Positions 7,638-14,783 of a stretch of 19,139 nt of DNA are shown one piece after another. Position 1 is the stretch's first letter. Every line of letters starts with the position of its first letter. Below the pieces are notes generated by a model that made no database searches, was not told the DNA's origin, and saw only the letters and a list, made by a program, of their open reading frames with translations. The position numbers and the translations under genes are program-made. This stretch comes from CAZCDM01 sp964497475 (GTDB taxonomy: Bacteria > Planctomycetota > Phycisphaerae > SM23-33), in NCBI GenBank assembly GCA_964497475.1, contig CAZCDM010000028.1, forward strand, positions 1 through 19,139, in the 5' to 3' direction.

Positions 7638-8960
7638 ATGCCCGACACCGCCACTGCACTTGACCTCGAACAGATCGCCTCGCGCGACACCTGGAGCTAC
7701 GAAGACTACACCGAGCTCCACCAGCAACTCTTTGCCACCGTCGACGCCGTGGGCAAGTTCCGCACGACCCTGGCTGACATGGAAGCGGCCCACCCCGACG
7801 CCTCCGGCACGGACGCGCTGAAGATCGGCATGGGGCGGTTCATGCTCTGCCGCTTCGCCGAAGCCCTCGAGAGCTTCTCCAACGCCACCGACAACAAAGA
7901 CCGCCGCTTCTTCGCCGGGCAGTGCTACCACGCCCTGCAGCAGTGGGACAAAGCCATCGAAGACTTCGGCCGGGCCAAAGACCGAGGCTGGGACGGCCCC
8001 GAGCCGGACATGATGATCGTCCGCTGCCACGCCATGGCCGGTCAGCTCGACCAGGCCCGCAAGGCCGCGACCAAACTCATCAGCCAGATCGGCAAGGACT
8101 CCGCCGACGCCGCCTTCCTCGAAGGGCTCCTGGCCGAGATGGATCACGACATCCAGACCGCCATCGACTTCTACATCGAGGCCCGCACCCGGCAGGAGCG
8201 TCACCCCGAGGCCACCTACCGCCTGGCCTACTGCCTCGACCTCTACGGCGAGGAAGAAGACGCCATCGACCTCTACGAAGAGTGCGAGTCGGCCCCGCCC
8301 GTCTACGCCAACGCCCTGCTGAACCGCGCCGTCCTGCTCGAAGACAACGGCGAGTACGAAGAGGCCATCGACTGCCTCAAAAAACTCCTCAAGGGCTTCC
8401 CCAATCACGCCCGGGCCAGGCTGTTCCTCAAAGACGCCCAGGCCTCGCTGAACATGTACTACGATGAAGACCGCGCACGACGCATCGCCAAACGCAACGC
8501 CGTGCTCGATATCCCCGTGACCGATTTCGAACTGTCCGTCCGCGCCCGCAACTGCCTCAAGAAGATGAACATCCACACCCTCGGCGACCTGGTCAACACC
8601 TCCGAGCAGGACCTGCTGGGCTACAAAAACTTCGGCGAGACCTCCCTCAAGGAGATCAAAGACATGCTCGCCGCCAAGGGTCTGCGACTCGGTCAGGCAC
8701 TCGAAGACGAACTGCCCGAAGGCGAACTCGACCTGCTCGACGACATGGAATTGACCCATGAGTCGGCCGGCGTGCCCATCAGCCAGATCGAACTGTCCGT
8801 CCGCACCCGCCGCGTACTGGAACAGCTCGGCGTGCATACCCTCGGCGAGGTCGCCAGCCACTCCGAAGCCGAACTGCTCGCGCAGAAAAACTTCGGCCAG
8901 ACCAGCCTCAACGAACTCCGCCAGCACCTTATGGAACACGGCATGGAGTTCAAAAGCTAA
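7638..8960 (+). CDS. TPR protein with two tandem RNA polymerase alpha C-terminal-type domains
   Basis: The 440-residue soluble protein has no signal peptide. Residues about 60-270 form roughly six tetratricopeptide-type helix pairs (for example 91-119 and 224-252), a protein-binding scaffold. Residues about 292-352 read like the C-terminal domain of the RNA polymerase alpha subunit: FELSVRARNCL, then IHTLGDLV, then NFGETSLKEIKDML and KGLRLG. A second copy at about 380-434 reads IELSVRTRRVL, VHTLGEVA and NFGQTSLNEL. An acidic linker (353-379) separates them. There is no alpha N-terminal domain, so this is not RpoA. In RpoA this domain binds UP-element DNA and activators; I infer a role in transcription, as a regulator or polymerase-binding adaptor, but this is untested. 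GGAG precedes the ATG at 7638. The SpoIID-type gene follows after 27 bases. Similar proteins may exist in other Planctomycetota, often misnamed as alpha subunit. Confidence 0.9.
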   Translation: MPDTATALDLEQIASRDTWSYEDYTELHQQLFATVDAVGKFRTTLADMEAAHPDASGTDALKIGMGRFMLCRFAEALESFSNATDNKDRRFFAGQCYHALQQWDKAIEDFGRAKDRGWDGPEPDMMIVRCHAMAGQLDQARKAATKLISQIGKDSADAAFLEGLLAEMDHDIQTAIDFYIEARTRQERHPEATYRLAYCLDLYGEEEDAIDLYEECESAPPVYANALLNRAVLLEDNGEYEEAIDCLKKLLKGFPNHARARLFLKDAQASLNMYYDEDRARRIAKRNAVLDIPVTDFELSVRARNCLKKMNIHTLGDLVNTSEQDLLGYKNFGETSLKEIKDMLAAKGLRLGQALEDELPEGELDLLDDMELTHESAGVPISQIELSVRTRRVLEQLGVHTLGEVASHSEAELLAQKNFGQTSLNELRQHLMEHGMEFKS

Positions 8961-8987
8961 CCCCATCTCGCCCGCAGGATTTTATTC

Positions 8988-10274
8988 GTGATGCGAACCG
9001 GCCGACAATCCGCCGCCTGGCACCGCCTGGCACCGCTGCTGCCAGCGGGCATGATCCTCTCTGCCTGCCTGGCCGCGTCGTTCATCCTCAGCAGCTGTCA
9101 GCCCGCCGGGGAGGTCCTCGTCCCGGCCAAGCCCCTCCGGCTCGACGGCGTGCCCACCGTCCGCGTCCGCCTGACCGCCAAGCCTGTCGACGAGGTCAAA
9201 CTCTCCACCAACGGGCCCTACCGCGTGCTCGTCGATGACGAGGTCCGCGCCGACTCGGCCAGCAGCCTCCCGCCGACCACCCTCACCCGCGCCGGCGGCA
9301 AGTGGGTGCTCGGCATGCTCGTCGCGCGAGGCCGACACATGACCATCGAGCCGACCCGCCCTGCCGGGCTGATCGACTGCAACGGGCGACTCTACCGCGG
9401 GCAGCTCCACCTGCTGGCCGCCGACGAGAACCACTTCTACGTCCAGAACCATATCGACCTGGAAAGCTACGTCGCCAGCGTCATCGCCAAGGAGCTTTAC
9501 CCCAGCTTCCAGCCGGAGACCTACCGCGCCCAGGCCGTCGCCGCCCGCACCTACGCCCTCTACGAAATGGCCACCCGCGGCACGGCCAACCCCTTCGACG
9601 TGTGGGACTCCCAGCAGTCGCAGGTCTACCACGGCTACCTCGCCGAAACCGACAAAAGCTGGGCCGCCACACGCAGCACACACGCCTGGGTGCTCGCCTG
9701 CGGAGAGCCCGGCCAGGAAAAAATCTTCATCACCCAGTTCTCCTCCTCCAACGGAGGCTGGGTCCACGGCGCCCACGTCGTGCGGGACGTGCCCGACCCC
9801 ATCGAGCCCCTCGGCGGAGGCTATCAGGACCCCGACGACGCGCTCTCGCCCAAGCACACCTGGCCGGCCGTCAAAATCGCCAAGGCCGACATCTACGCCG
9901 CCCTGGCCCGGCGGTACCCGGACATCCGCACCCTCGGCAGCCTCAAGACCATCCGCGAAGCCGGCAGCACCCACTACGGCCGACCCATCTGGGTCGACAT
10001 CGTCAGCGACGAGAACAAAACCGTCCGCCTGCGGGCATCGAACCTCCGCATGGCCCTGCTGCTGGAAAAGGTCAAGCCCGCCAAAAAACTCTACAGCAGC
10101 TTCTTCAAGATTCGCGACCTCGGCTCGTCCATCGAGTTCTACGACGGCCGGGGCTTCGGCCACGGCGTCGGCATGAGCCAGTTCGGTGCCGAAGCAAAAG
10201 CCCGCAAAGGCAAATCCGCCACCGACATCCTCGAGTTCTACTACCCCGGCTCGACCATCTTCCGAGCCTACTGA
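8988..10274 (+). CDS. SpoIID/LytB-domain lipoprotein, putative peptidoglycan-acting enzyme
   Basis: SpoIID-family proteins are lytic transglycosylases that cleave glycan strands lacking stem peptides, or enhance amidases. The 428-residue product starts with a lipoprotein signal ending ILSSC, with lipidated C37, so it should be membrane-anchored outside the cytoplasm. The SpoIID core shows LESYVASVIAKEL (158-170), where E169 aligns by eye with the catalytic glutamate of SpoIID. It continues with AQAVAARTYAL (181-191), SSSNGGWV (252-259) and the C-terminal GFGHGVGMSQFGA (389-401). GTG at 8988 lies eight bases from AGGA; ATG at 8991 is an equally possible start. It lies 27 bases after the TPR-alphaCTD gene and is very probably cotranscribed. 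It has no sporulation context, so a general cell-wall role is likelier. A noncoding repeat island follows. Confidence 0.9.
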   Translation: MMRTGRQSAAWHRLAPLLPAGMILSACLAASFILSSCQPAGEVLVPAKPLRLDGVPTVRVRLTAKPVDEVKLSTNGPYRVLVDDEVRADSASSLPPTTLTRAGGKWVLGMLVARGRHMTIEPTRPAGLIDCNGRLYRGQLHLLAADENHFYVQNHIDLESYVASVIAKELYPSFQPETYRAQAVAARTYALYEMATRGTANPFDVWDSQQSQVYHGYLAETDKSWAATRSTHAWVLACGEPGQEKIFITQFSSSNGGWVHGAHVVRDVPDPIEPLGGGYQDPDDALSPKHTWPAVKIAKADIYAALARRYPDIRTLGSLKTIREAGSTHYGRPIWVDIVSDENKTVRLRASNLRMALLLEKVKPAKKLYSSFFKIRDLGSSIEFYDGRGFGHGVGMSQFGAEAKARKGKSATDILEFYYPGSTIFRAY

Positions 10275-10285
10275 CCCGCATCGTC

Positions 10286-10330
10286 GGTTGATTGGGTGAT
10301 TGGGGGGCTGGTTAATTGGTTGACTGGCTT
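10286..10330. repeat. Degenerate heptamer-like array rich in GATTGG/GGTTAATT variants
   Basis: Just after the SpoIID-type stop, the sequence runs as approximate seven-base units such as GGTTGAT, TGGGTGA, TTGGGGG, GCTGGTT, AATTGGT and TGACTGG. It is less regular than the array at 10924-11007 and of different sequence. It resembles short tandemly repeated heptamers found between genes in some bacteria. Confidence 0.5.
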
Positions 10331-10360
10331 GGCCGCCCCGCCCCATGCTGGCGTTTACGT

Positions 10361-10419
10361 CCTGCCTGTGATTTATCGTGTAGCACAGCCGCCCCCGGCT
10401 GTGCGCGCCCCATGCCTCC
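10361..10419 (+). repeat. 59-bp direct repeat, copy 1, with 9-bp hairpin
   Basis: This copy matches 10770-10828 at all but one position (10408 C against 10817 A). Weaker similarity extends left to 10346. It contains GCACAGCCG, a CCCC loop and CGGCTGTGC (10383-10404), a perfect 9-bp hairpin, preceded by ATTTATCGTGTA. No open frame or target duplication accompanies it. Confidence 0.85.
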
Positions 10420-10445
10420 CTGCGAACAGGCTGTGAGCGTAAGCA

Positions 10446-10465
10446 TGCCTATGCGAGCATAGGCA
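10446..10465. repeat. 8-bp inverted repeat TGCCTATG/CATAGGCA
   Basis: The two perfect arms are separated by CGAG, giving a stable stem with a four-base loop. It differs in sequence from the neighbouring G/C-only hairpins. There is no T tract after it. Confidence 0.7.
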
Positions 10466-10562
10466 CGGCCACCCGTACGCAGATTTATCCTCAGGTCGCC
10501 CGGGGCCCACGGCATCCCGTGAGTTCTCCTGTTTTCAGGGCCGAAGGCCCGGAAGAATGTAG

Positions 10563-10582
10563 CCGGGGGCGTCAGCCCCCGG
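10563..10582. repeat. GC palindrome CCGGGGGC/GCCCCCGG, copy 1
   Basis: Perfect 8-bp arms enclose a GTCA loop. The same arms recur at 10680-10699 with a TCAC loop, so the stem is kept while the loop differs, as in REP-like elements. Confidence 0.75.
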
Positions 10583-10679
10583 AGCAAGACTCCCAAGGAT
10601 CATGAGCCCCGGCGGGGCGAAAGTGATCTTGCCCTGCGCCCCTGTCGCCCTTTCAGGGCTAGATCGTTCGTGGCCCGGA

Positions 10680-10699
10680 CCGGGGGCTCACGCCCCCGG
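10680..10699. repeat. GC palindrome CCGGGGGC/GCCCCCGG, copy 2
   Basis: Identical arms to 10563-10582 with a TCAC loop, 117 bases downstream of that copy. Between the two lie the shorter hairpins at 10606-10618 and 10647-10659. Confidence 0.75.
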
Positions 10700-10769
10700 C
10701 TAAGAACTTCCGCCGCTTCGCGGCTGGCACGTTCCCGTTCTGAATCTTCGGGCCTGCTGGCACTTCCAC

Positions 10770-10828
10770 CCTGCCTGTGATTTATCGTGTAGCACAGCCG
10801 CCCCCGGCTGTGCGCGACCCATGCCTCC
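10770..10828 (+). repeat. 59-bp direct repeat, copy 2, with 9-bp hairpin
   Basis: Second copy of 10361-10419, offset by 409 bases in the same orientation, with its hairpin at 10792-10813. After 10828 the similarity stops. The near identity indicates recent duplication or strong constraint. Confidence 0.85.
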
Positions 10829-10923
10829 TTCGAACTCGTGCGGTGGGGCCCCTGTCCTGCCGCCCAGCCATCCTATCCGCTGGCGGGATGGGAACCCCGC
10901 CAGCCGGAGGCGCATAGTCACCC

Positions 10924-11007
10924 CTGCCTACTGCCTTCTGCCGATTGCCAACTGTCTACCGTCTCCTGCCTACTGCCAACTGCCTTCTGCCAACTGCCGA
11001 TTGCCGC
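10924..11007. repeat. Twelve-unit heptamer array, consensus CTGCCNN
   Basis: The units are CTGCCTA, CTGCCTT, CTGCCGA, TTGCCAA, CTGTCTA, CCGTCTC, CTGCCTA, CTGCCAA, CTGCCTT, CTGCCAA, CTGCCGA and TTGCCGC. The period of seven is exact over 84 bases. The array ends four bases from the glnS stop codon, so it would lie in the glnS 3' untranslated region when transcribed. Confidence 0.85.
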
Positions 11008-11011
11008 TGTT

Positions 11012-12754
11012 CTAGCCATTGGCCTTGCCTTTTTTCTGCATCTTGGCCCAGGAGTCGCGGAGGGTCACGGTGCGATTAAAGACGGGCTTGTCGGAGGTAG
11101 TGTCCGGGTCGATGATGAAGTAGCCGTTGCGTTCGAACTGGCAGCGCCAGCCGGCCGGCTTTCCGGCGACCTCCGGCTCGGCCATGGCGGTGACGGTCGT
11201 GGCCGAATCGGGGTTGAGGTTGTCGAGAAAGCTGCCGCCCTCGGGCACGTCGGTGGGGTCTTCGACGGTGAAGAGGCGATCATACAGCCGCGTTTCGCAC
11301 GGCACGGCGTGCCTGGCGCTGACCCAGTGCAGCGTGCCCTTGACCTTTCGCCCGTCGGGGGCGTCGCCGCCGCGGGTGGCTGGGTCGTAGGTGCAGTGCA
11401 GCTCGGTTACATTGCCGGCCTCGTCTTTGACGGCCTCCTGGCAGGTGATGAAATACGCGTAGCGCAGGCGGACTTCCTTGCCCGGCGAGAGGCGGAAGAA
11501 TTTTTTCGGGGGGTCTTCCATGAAGTCTTCGCGTTCGATGTACAGCTCTCGGCTGAAGGGCACCTGGCGGGTACCGGCCGATTCATCTTCGGGATTGTTG
11601 ACGGCCTCGAGGGTCTCGTCCTGGTCTTCGGGATAGTTGGTGATGACGACCTTCAGCGGGTCGAGCACGCCCATGACGCGCGGGGCGATCTGGTTGAGGT
11701 GGTCGCGCAGGCAGAACTCCAGCAGCCCGAGGTCGACGGTGCTGACGAACTTGGCCACGCCCACGCGGCGGAGGAACTCGCGGATGGCTTCGGGCGTGTA
11801 CCCGCGGCGGCGCATCCCGCGGATGGTCGGCATGCGGGGGTCGTCCCAGCCGATCACATGGCCGCCCTCGACCAGCTCGCGCAGCACACGCTTGGACATG
11901 ACGGTGTAGGTGAGGTTGAACCGGGCGAACTCGATCTGCTGGGGGTGGTGGATGACCTGGCCCCACGGGCCAGAGCCGTCTTCGGTGCGGCCCTGGTTGA
12001 TGGCGTCGATGAACCAGTCGTAGAGCGGGCGGTGGTTTTCGAACTCCAGGCTGCAGAGGCTGTGCGTGACGCCTTCGATGGAATCTTCCAGGCCGTGCGC
12101 CCAGTCGTACATGGGGTAGATGCACCAGGCATCGCCGGTGTGGGGGTGCGTGGCGTGGAGGATGCGATACATGACCGGGTCACGAAGGTTGATGTTCGCA
12201 CTGGCCATGTCGATTTTGGCACGGAGCACGCGGCTGCCGTCGGGAAACTCCCCGGCCCGCATGCGCTGGAAGAGGTCGAGGCTTTCTTCGACAGGCCGAT
12301 CGCGGAAGGGGCTCTCCGTACCTGGGGCTGTCAGCGTGCCGCGTCCGGCGCGGATCTCCTCGGGCGTCTGGTCGTCGACGTAGGCCAACCCCTTGCGGAT
12401 GAGCTCGACGGCGTAGTCGGCCATCTGCTCGAAGTAGTCGCTGGCGTTGTAGAGGTGCTCGCCCCAATCCCAGCCCATCCAGCGGATGTCCTCCTGGATG
12501 GCGTCGATGTACTCGCGGTCTTCCTTGACGGGGTTGGTGTCGTCGAAGCGGAGGTGGCAGCGGCCGTTGAAGTCGGCCGCGATGCCGAAGTCGATGCCGA
12601 ACGCCTTGGCGTGGCCGATATGGAGGTAGCCGTTGGGCTCGGGCGGGAAGCGTGTGACGACCTGGCCGCCCCACTTGCCGGCGGCGACGTCGGCGGCGAC
12701 GATATCGCGGATGAAATCACTCGGTCGATCGGTGTCGTTGGATTCGTTGGACAT
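11012..12754 (-). CDS. glnS: Glutamine--tRNA ligase
   Basis: GlnRS charges tRNA-Gln with glutamine directly, in the cytoplasm. The 580-residue product (E. coli 554) has the class I signature PPEPNGYLHIGH with HIGH at 45-48, RFDDTNP (69-75), and the KMSKS-equivalent VMSKR at 285-289. A catalytic Rossmann domain is followed by the beta-barrel anticodon-binding region. Absence of a C-terminal Yqey extension fits its length. The ATG at 12754 follows AAGGA; longer in-frame readings enter the preceding gene. It starts 20 bases after the oxidoreductase stop and is the last gene of a three-gene unit. Many bacteria lack GlnRS and use GatCAB instead, so this gene says that the direct route is present; whether GatCAB also exists is unknown. 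Confidence 0.97.
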   Translation of the reverse strand: MSNESNDTDRPSDFIRDIVAADVAAGKWGGQVVTRFPPEPNGYLHIGHAKAFGIDFGIAADFNGRCHLRFDDTNPVKEDREYIDAIQEDIRWMGWDWGEHLYNASDYFEQMADYAVELIRKGLAYVDDQTPEEIRAGRGTLTAPGTESPFRDRPVEESLDLFQRMRAGEFPDGSRVLRAKIDMASANINLRDPVMYRILHATHPHTGDAWCIYPMYDWAHGLEDSIEGVTHSLCSLEFENHRPLYDWFIDAINQGRTEDGSGPWGQVIHHPQQIEFARFNLTYTVMSKRVLRELVEGGHVIGWDDPRMPTIRGMRRRGYTPEAIREFLRRVGVAKFVSTVDLGLLEFCLRDHLNQIAPRVMGVLDPLKVVITNYPEDQDETLEAVNNPEDESAGTRQVPFSRELYIEREDFMEDPPKKFFRLSPGKEVRLRYAYFITCQEAVKDEAGNVTELHCTYDPATRGGDAPDGRKVKGTLHWVSARHAVPCETRLYDRLFTVEDPTDVPEGGSFLDNLNPDSATTVTAMAEPEVAGKPAGWRCQFERNGYFIIDPDTTSDKPVFNRTVTLRDSWAKMQKKGKANG

Positions 12755-12774
12755 GGGGTTCCTTGCCGAAGGGG

Positions 12775-13788
12775 TCAGGGCAGTTCGATGTGGGTTTGTC
12801 CGGTTTCGCCGGCCTGCTGGACGAGCAGCGCCCGCCGGGCCGCTGCCAGGACGACCGGCGTGGCCAGGCCGGCGGCGTTGGGCGAGCCGGCAACCTCGGC
12901 GAGGAAATCGTCGAGGTACGATTCGGGCTGATTGGCCAGCGGGGCCAGAGGCTGGGGGCCCTCGGCGGCCGAGGCGATGAGCTTGACGCTGTCGGGCAGG
13001 AGGCTGCCTTCGATGAGGCCTTCCGAGCCGTGGACGGTGACGCGCCAGTACTGGTCGATCGCATAGCCGCAGCCCTCGGCCGAGAGGTACGACACGTCGC
13101 CCAGCACGCCGCCGTTGTTGTCGAGCGTGAGCATCATCTGCGCGCCGTCCTGGAAGAAGTCCGGCACGGCGCGGGCGTTCCAGGCGCGGGCGGCGACGAC
13201 CTGGCCGAACCCCCGGCCGGTCATCCAGGGGATCAGGTCCAGGGCGTGGATGGCGATGTCGTTGATCGTTCCGCCCTGCTGGCCCGGCTGGAAGTACCAC
13301 CCCGGGCGCGACTGCGGCAGCAGCGGATGCTGGCCGAGGAAGGTGACGGTGTGGACCTCGCCGATGGCGCCGTCGGCGATGGCCTGTCGCATGGCCAGGA
13401 ATGTGCCCCGCCCGCGCAGGTCGAGCATGCAGCCGACGGCGAGCGTCTTCTGCTCGGCCAGGGTGGCGATGCGGTCGAGTTCGTCGAGTCGCGTGCAAAG
13501 GGGCTTGTCGCCGATGACGTGTCGCCCGGCCTGGAGGGCGGCGATGATCTGCTGGCCCCGCGCGCCGTAGACATCACCGAAGGCCACCGCGTCGCAGTCG
13601 ACCTCGGCGAGCATGGCGTCGTAGTCGCGGTGCGTCAGCGTCACGCCCTTCTCGCCCAGGGCGGCGGCGGTTTGCTCGTCGGCTTCGCAGGCGGCGACGA
13701 TCTCGATGTCGTCGCGCCGCTCGGCGCCCTGGTATAACCCGATGATGTGATTGTGTCGAAAACCGCAGAAGGCAAGTCGTAGTGGCAT
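12775..13788 (-). CDS. Gfo/Idh/MocA family oxidoreductase
   Basis: Enzymes of this family oxidise or reduce sugars, inositols and related compounds with NAD(P). The 337-residue product has an N-terminal Rossmann fold and the family DKP motif at 94-96 (usually EKP), followed by a C-terminal substrate domain with GGTINDIAIHALD (172-184), where D177 and H181 fit the catalytic Asp/His pattern. The nucleotide loop reads CGFRHNH (8-14), a departure from GxGxxG. GGAG lies just before the ATG at 13788. It begins 12 bases after the aldolase stop and ends 20 bases before glnS. The substrate cannot be predicted; pairing with an aldolase suggests a small carbohydrate or keto-acid pathway. Confidence 0.88.
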   Translation of the reverse strand: MPLRLAFCGFRHNHIIGLYQGAERRDDIEIVAACEADEQTAAALGEKGVTLTHRDYDAMLAEVDCDAVAFGDVYGARGQQIIAALQAGRHVIGDKPLCTRLDELDRIATLAEQKTLAVGCMLDLRGRGTFLAMRQAIADGAIGEVHTVTFLGQHPLLPQSRPGWYFQPGQQGGTINDIAIHALDLIPWMTGRGFGQVVAARAWNARAVPDFFQDGAQMMLTLDNNGGVLGDVSYLSAEGCGYAIDQYWRVTVHGSEGLIEGSLLPDSVKLIASAAEGPQPLAPLANQPESYLDDFLAEVAGSPNAAGLATPVVLAAARRALLVQQAGETGQTHIELP

Positions 13789-13800
13789 GGGGGCTCCTGA

Positions 13801-14751
13801 TTATTCGTCGACCATGGTGTAGAATTTCACGTAGTCGTGCTTCTCGTGTTCGTCGTTGAGGTTCATCTGCTGGATGGCCGAGTTGGGGTGCTGGTTGAGA
13901 ATGCCCGTGATGAAATAGGGAATGTGGTAGCCCCACTCGATGGATTTCTTCAGCGGGGCGATGTGCTTGCCGATGCAGCCGAGCACGGGCAGGATGTCCA
14001 TGTCCGGGTTCTTGAGGAAGCTCATGAGCAGCTCGGTGGTGCAGTTGCCGGCTCCGCGGCCGAGCCCGTCCATCGTGCCATCGGCCCAGGTGGCGCCATT
14101 GACAATGCCCTCCATGGTGTTGGCGAAGGCGAGCTGCTGGTTGTTGTGGAAGTGCACGCCGACGGCCTTGGTTTTCAGGTGCATCTGATACTTGGCGACC
14201 ATGAAGTGCAGCTGATCCATGTACATGTACCCGAAGCTGTCGACGATGTAGACGGCCTCGGCGGAGGTCTCGGCCTCGATGCGGTCAAGGGCGGCTTCGA
14301 GCTCGGGCAGGTGGGCGTGGGTGATGGCCATGATGTTGACGGCCGTGCGGTAGCCGAGCTTGCGGGCGTGGTTCTCCAGGCGGATCGCGAGGTTGAGGTC
14401 CTTGACGTACGTCGCGACGCGCACGAGATCGACCACCGACTCATCGGCCGGCAGGAGATCCTCGGGATTGGACTTGTGGGCGTCCATCATCACGGCGATC
14501 TTCGTCCGCCCCGCGTCGATGCCGTCGGTCGCGGCGCGGAGGTCGGCCTCGTCGCAGAACCGCCACGGGCCGAACTGTTTGGGATCGAACATCTCCTTGC
14601 TGTTGCGGTAGCCCAGCTCGCAGAAGTCGATGCCCGCCTCGCAGCAGGCCCGGTACACCGCCCGTACCATATCGAGGTCGAAGCGGGAATCGTTCATCAG
14701 GCCGCCGTCGCGAATCGTGCAATCGACAACCGTCACATTGGAAGTGTCCAT
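13801..14751 (-). CDS. HMGL-like (DRE-TIM) aldolase, related to 4-hydroxy-2-oxovalerate aldolase
   Basis: This metal-dependent TIM-barrel family makes or breaks carbon-carbon bonds next to a keto or acyl group. The 316-residue product shows VDCTIRDGG (9-17), with R14 and D15 as expected for the family signature, GVHFHNNQQLAFAN (198-211), where H200 and H202 fit the metal ligands, and DGLGRGAGN (228-236). It lacks the C-terminal regulatory domain of isopropylmalate synthase. The nearest pattern I recognise is the 4-hydroxy-2-oxovalerate aldolase group, but no partner acetaldehyde dehydrogenase is nearby, so that exact reaction is doubtful. The ATG at 14751 follows GGGAGA. It is the first gene of the aldolase-oxidoreductase-glnS unit. 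Confidence 0.82.
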   Translation of the reverse strand: MDTSNVTVVDCTIRDGGLMNDSRFDLDMVRAVYRACCEAGIDFCELGYRNSKEMFDPKQFGPWRFCDEADLRAATDGIDAGRTKIAVMMDAHKSNPEDLLPADESVVDLVRVATYVKDLNLAIRLENHARKLGYRTAVNIMAITHAHLPELEAALDRIEAETSAEAVYIVDSFGYMYMDQLHFMVAKYQMHLKTKAVGVHFHNNQQLAFANTMEGIVNGATWADGTMDGLGRGAGNCTTELLMSFLKNPDMDILPVLGCIGKHIAPLKKSIEWGYHIPYFITGILNQHPNSAIQQMNLNDEHEKHDYVKFYTMVDE

Positions 14752-14783
14752 AATTGTCTCCCGAAGAGGTTCGTGAACCGCCG

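Larger units (their letters stand above)
10275..11011. repeat. Noncoding repeat island with palindromes, direct repeat and heptamer arrays
   Basis: I find no credible gene in these 737 bases. Perfect inverted repeats occur at 10383-10404, 10446-10465, 10538-10550, 10563-10582, 10606-10618, 10647-10659, 10680-10699, 10792-10813 and 10880-10903. Stems are 5-9 bp; loops are 3-4 bases except in the last, where the loop is 8. None is followed by a T tract, so they are not typical intrinsic terminators. Heptamer-like arrays lie at both edges. Two short minus-strand open frames here share a peptide segment only because the DNA is repeated. The island lies between convergent gene ends. It most resembles a cluster of dispersed intergenic repeats; a transcribed structured RNA is possible but unproven. 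Confidence 0.75.

Noticed and set aside
7554..8966. A 470-codon open frame on minus, opposite the TPR-alphaCTD gene
   Set aside because: Val/Gly/Glu-rich antisense by-product of the real gene, which has a ribosome binding site and domains.
10383..10699. Intrinsic terminators for the SpoIID-type or glnS transcripts
   Set aside because: The stems are strong but none is followed by a run of T on either strand.
10312..10921. Two short minus-strand frames sharing an identical peptide segment
   Set aside because: The shared peptide comes from the 59-bp DNA repeat; neither frame has a ribosome binding site or a family pattern.
10275..11011. CRISPR array or insertion sequence
   Set aside because: Repeats are not evenly spaced with unique spacers, and there is no transposase, terminal inverted repeat pair or target duplication.
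10838..12931. A 697-codon open frame on plus, opposite glnS
   Set aside because: It runs through the heptamer array and antisense to an unmistakable GlnRS; no family pattern is seen.
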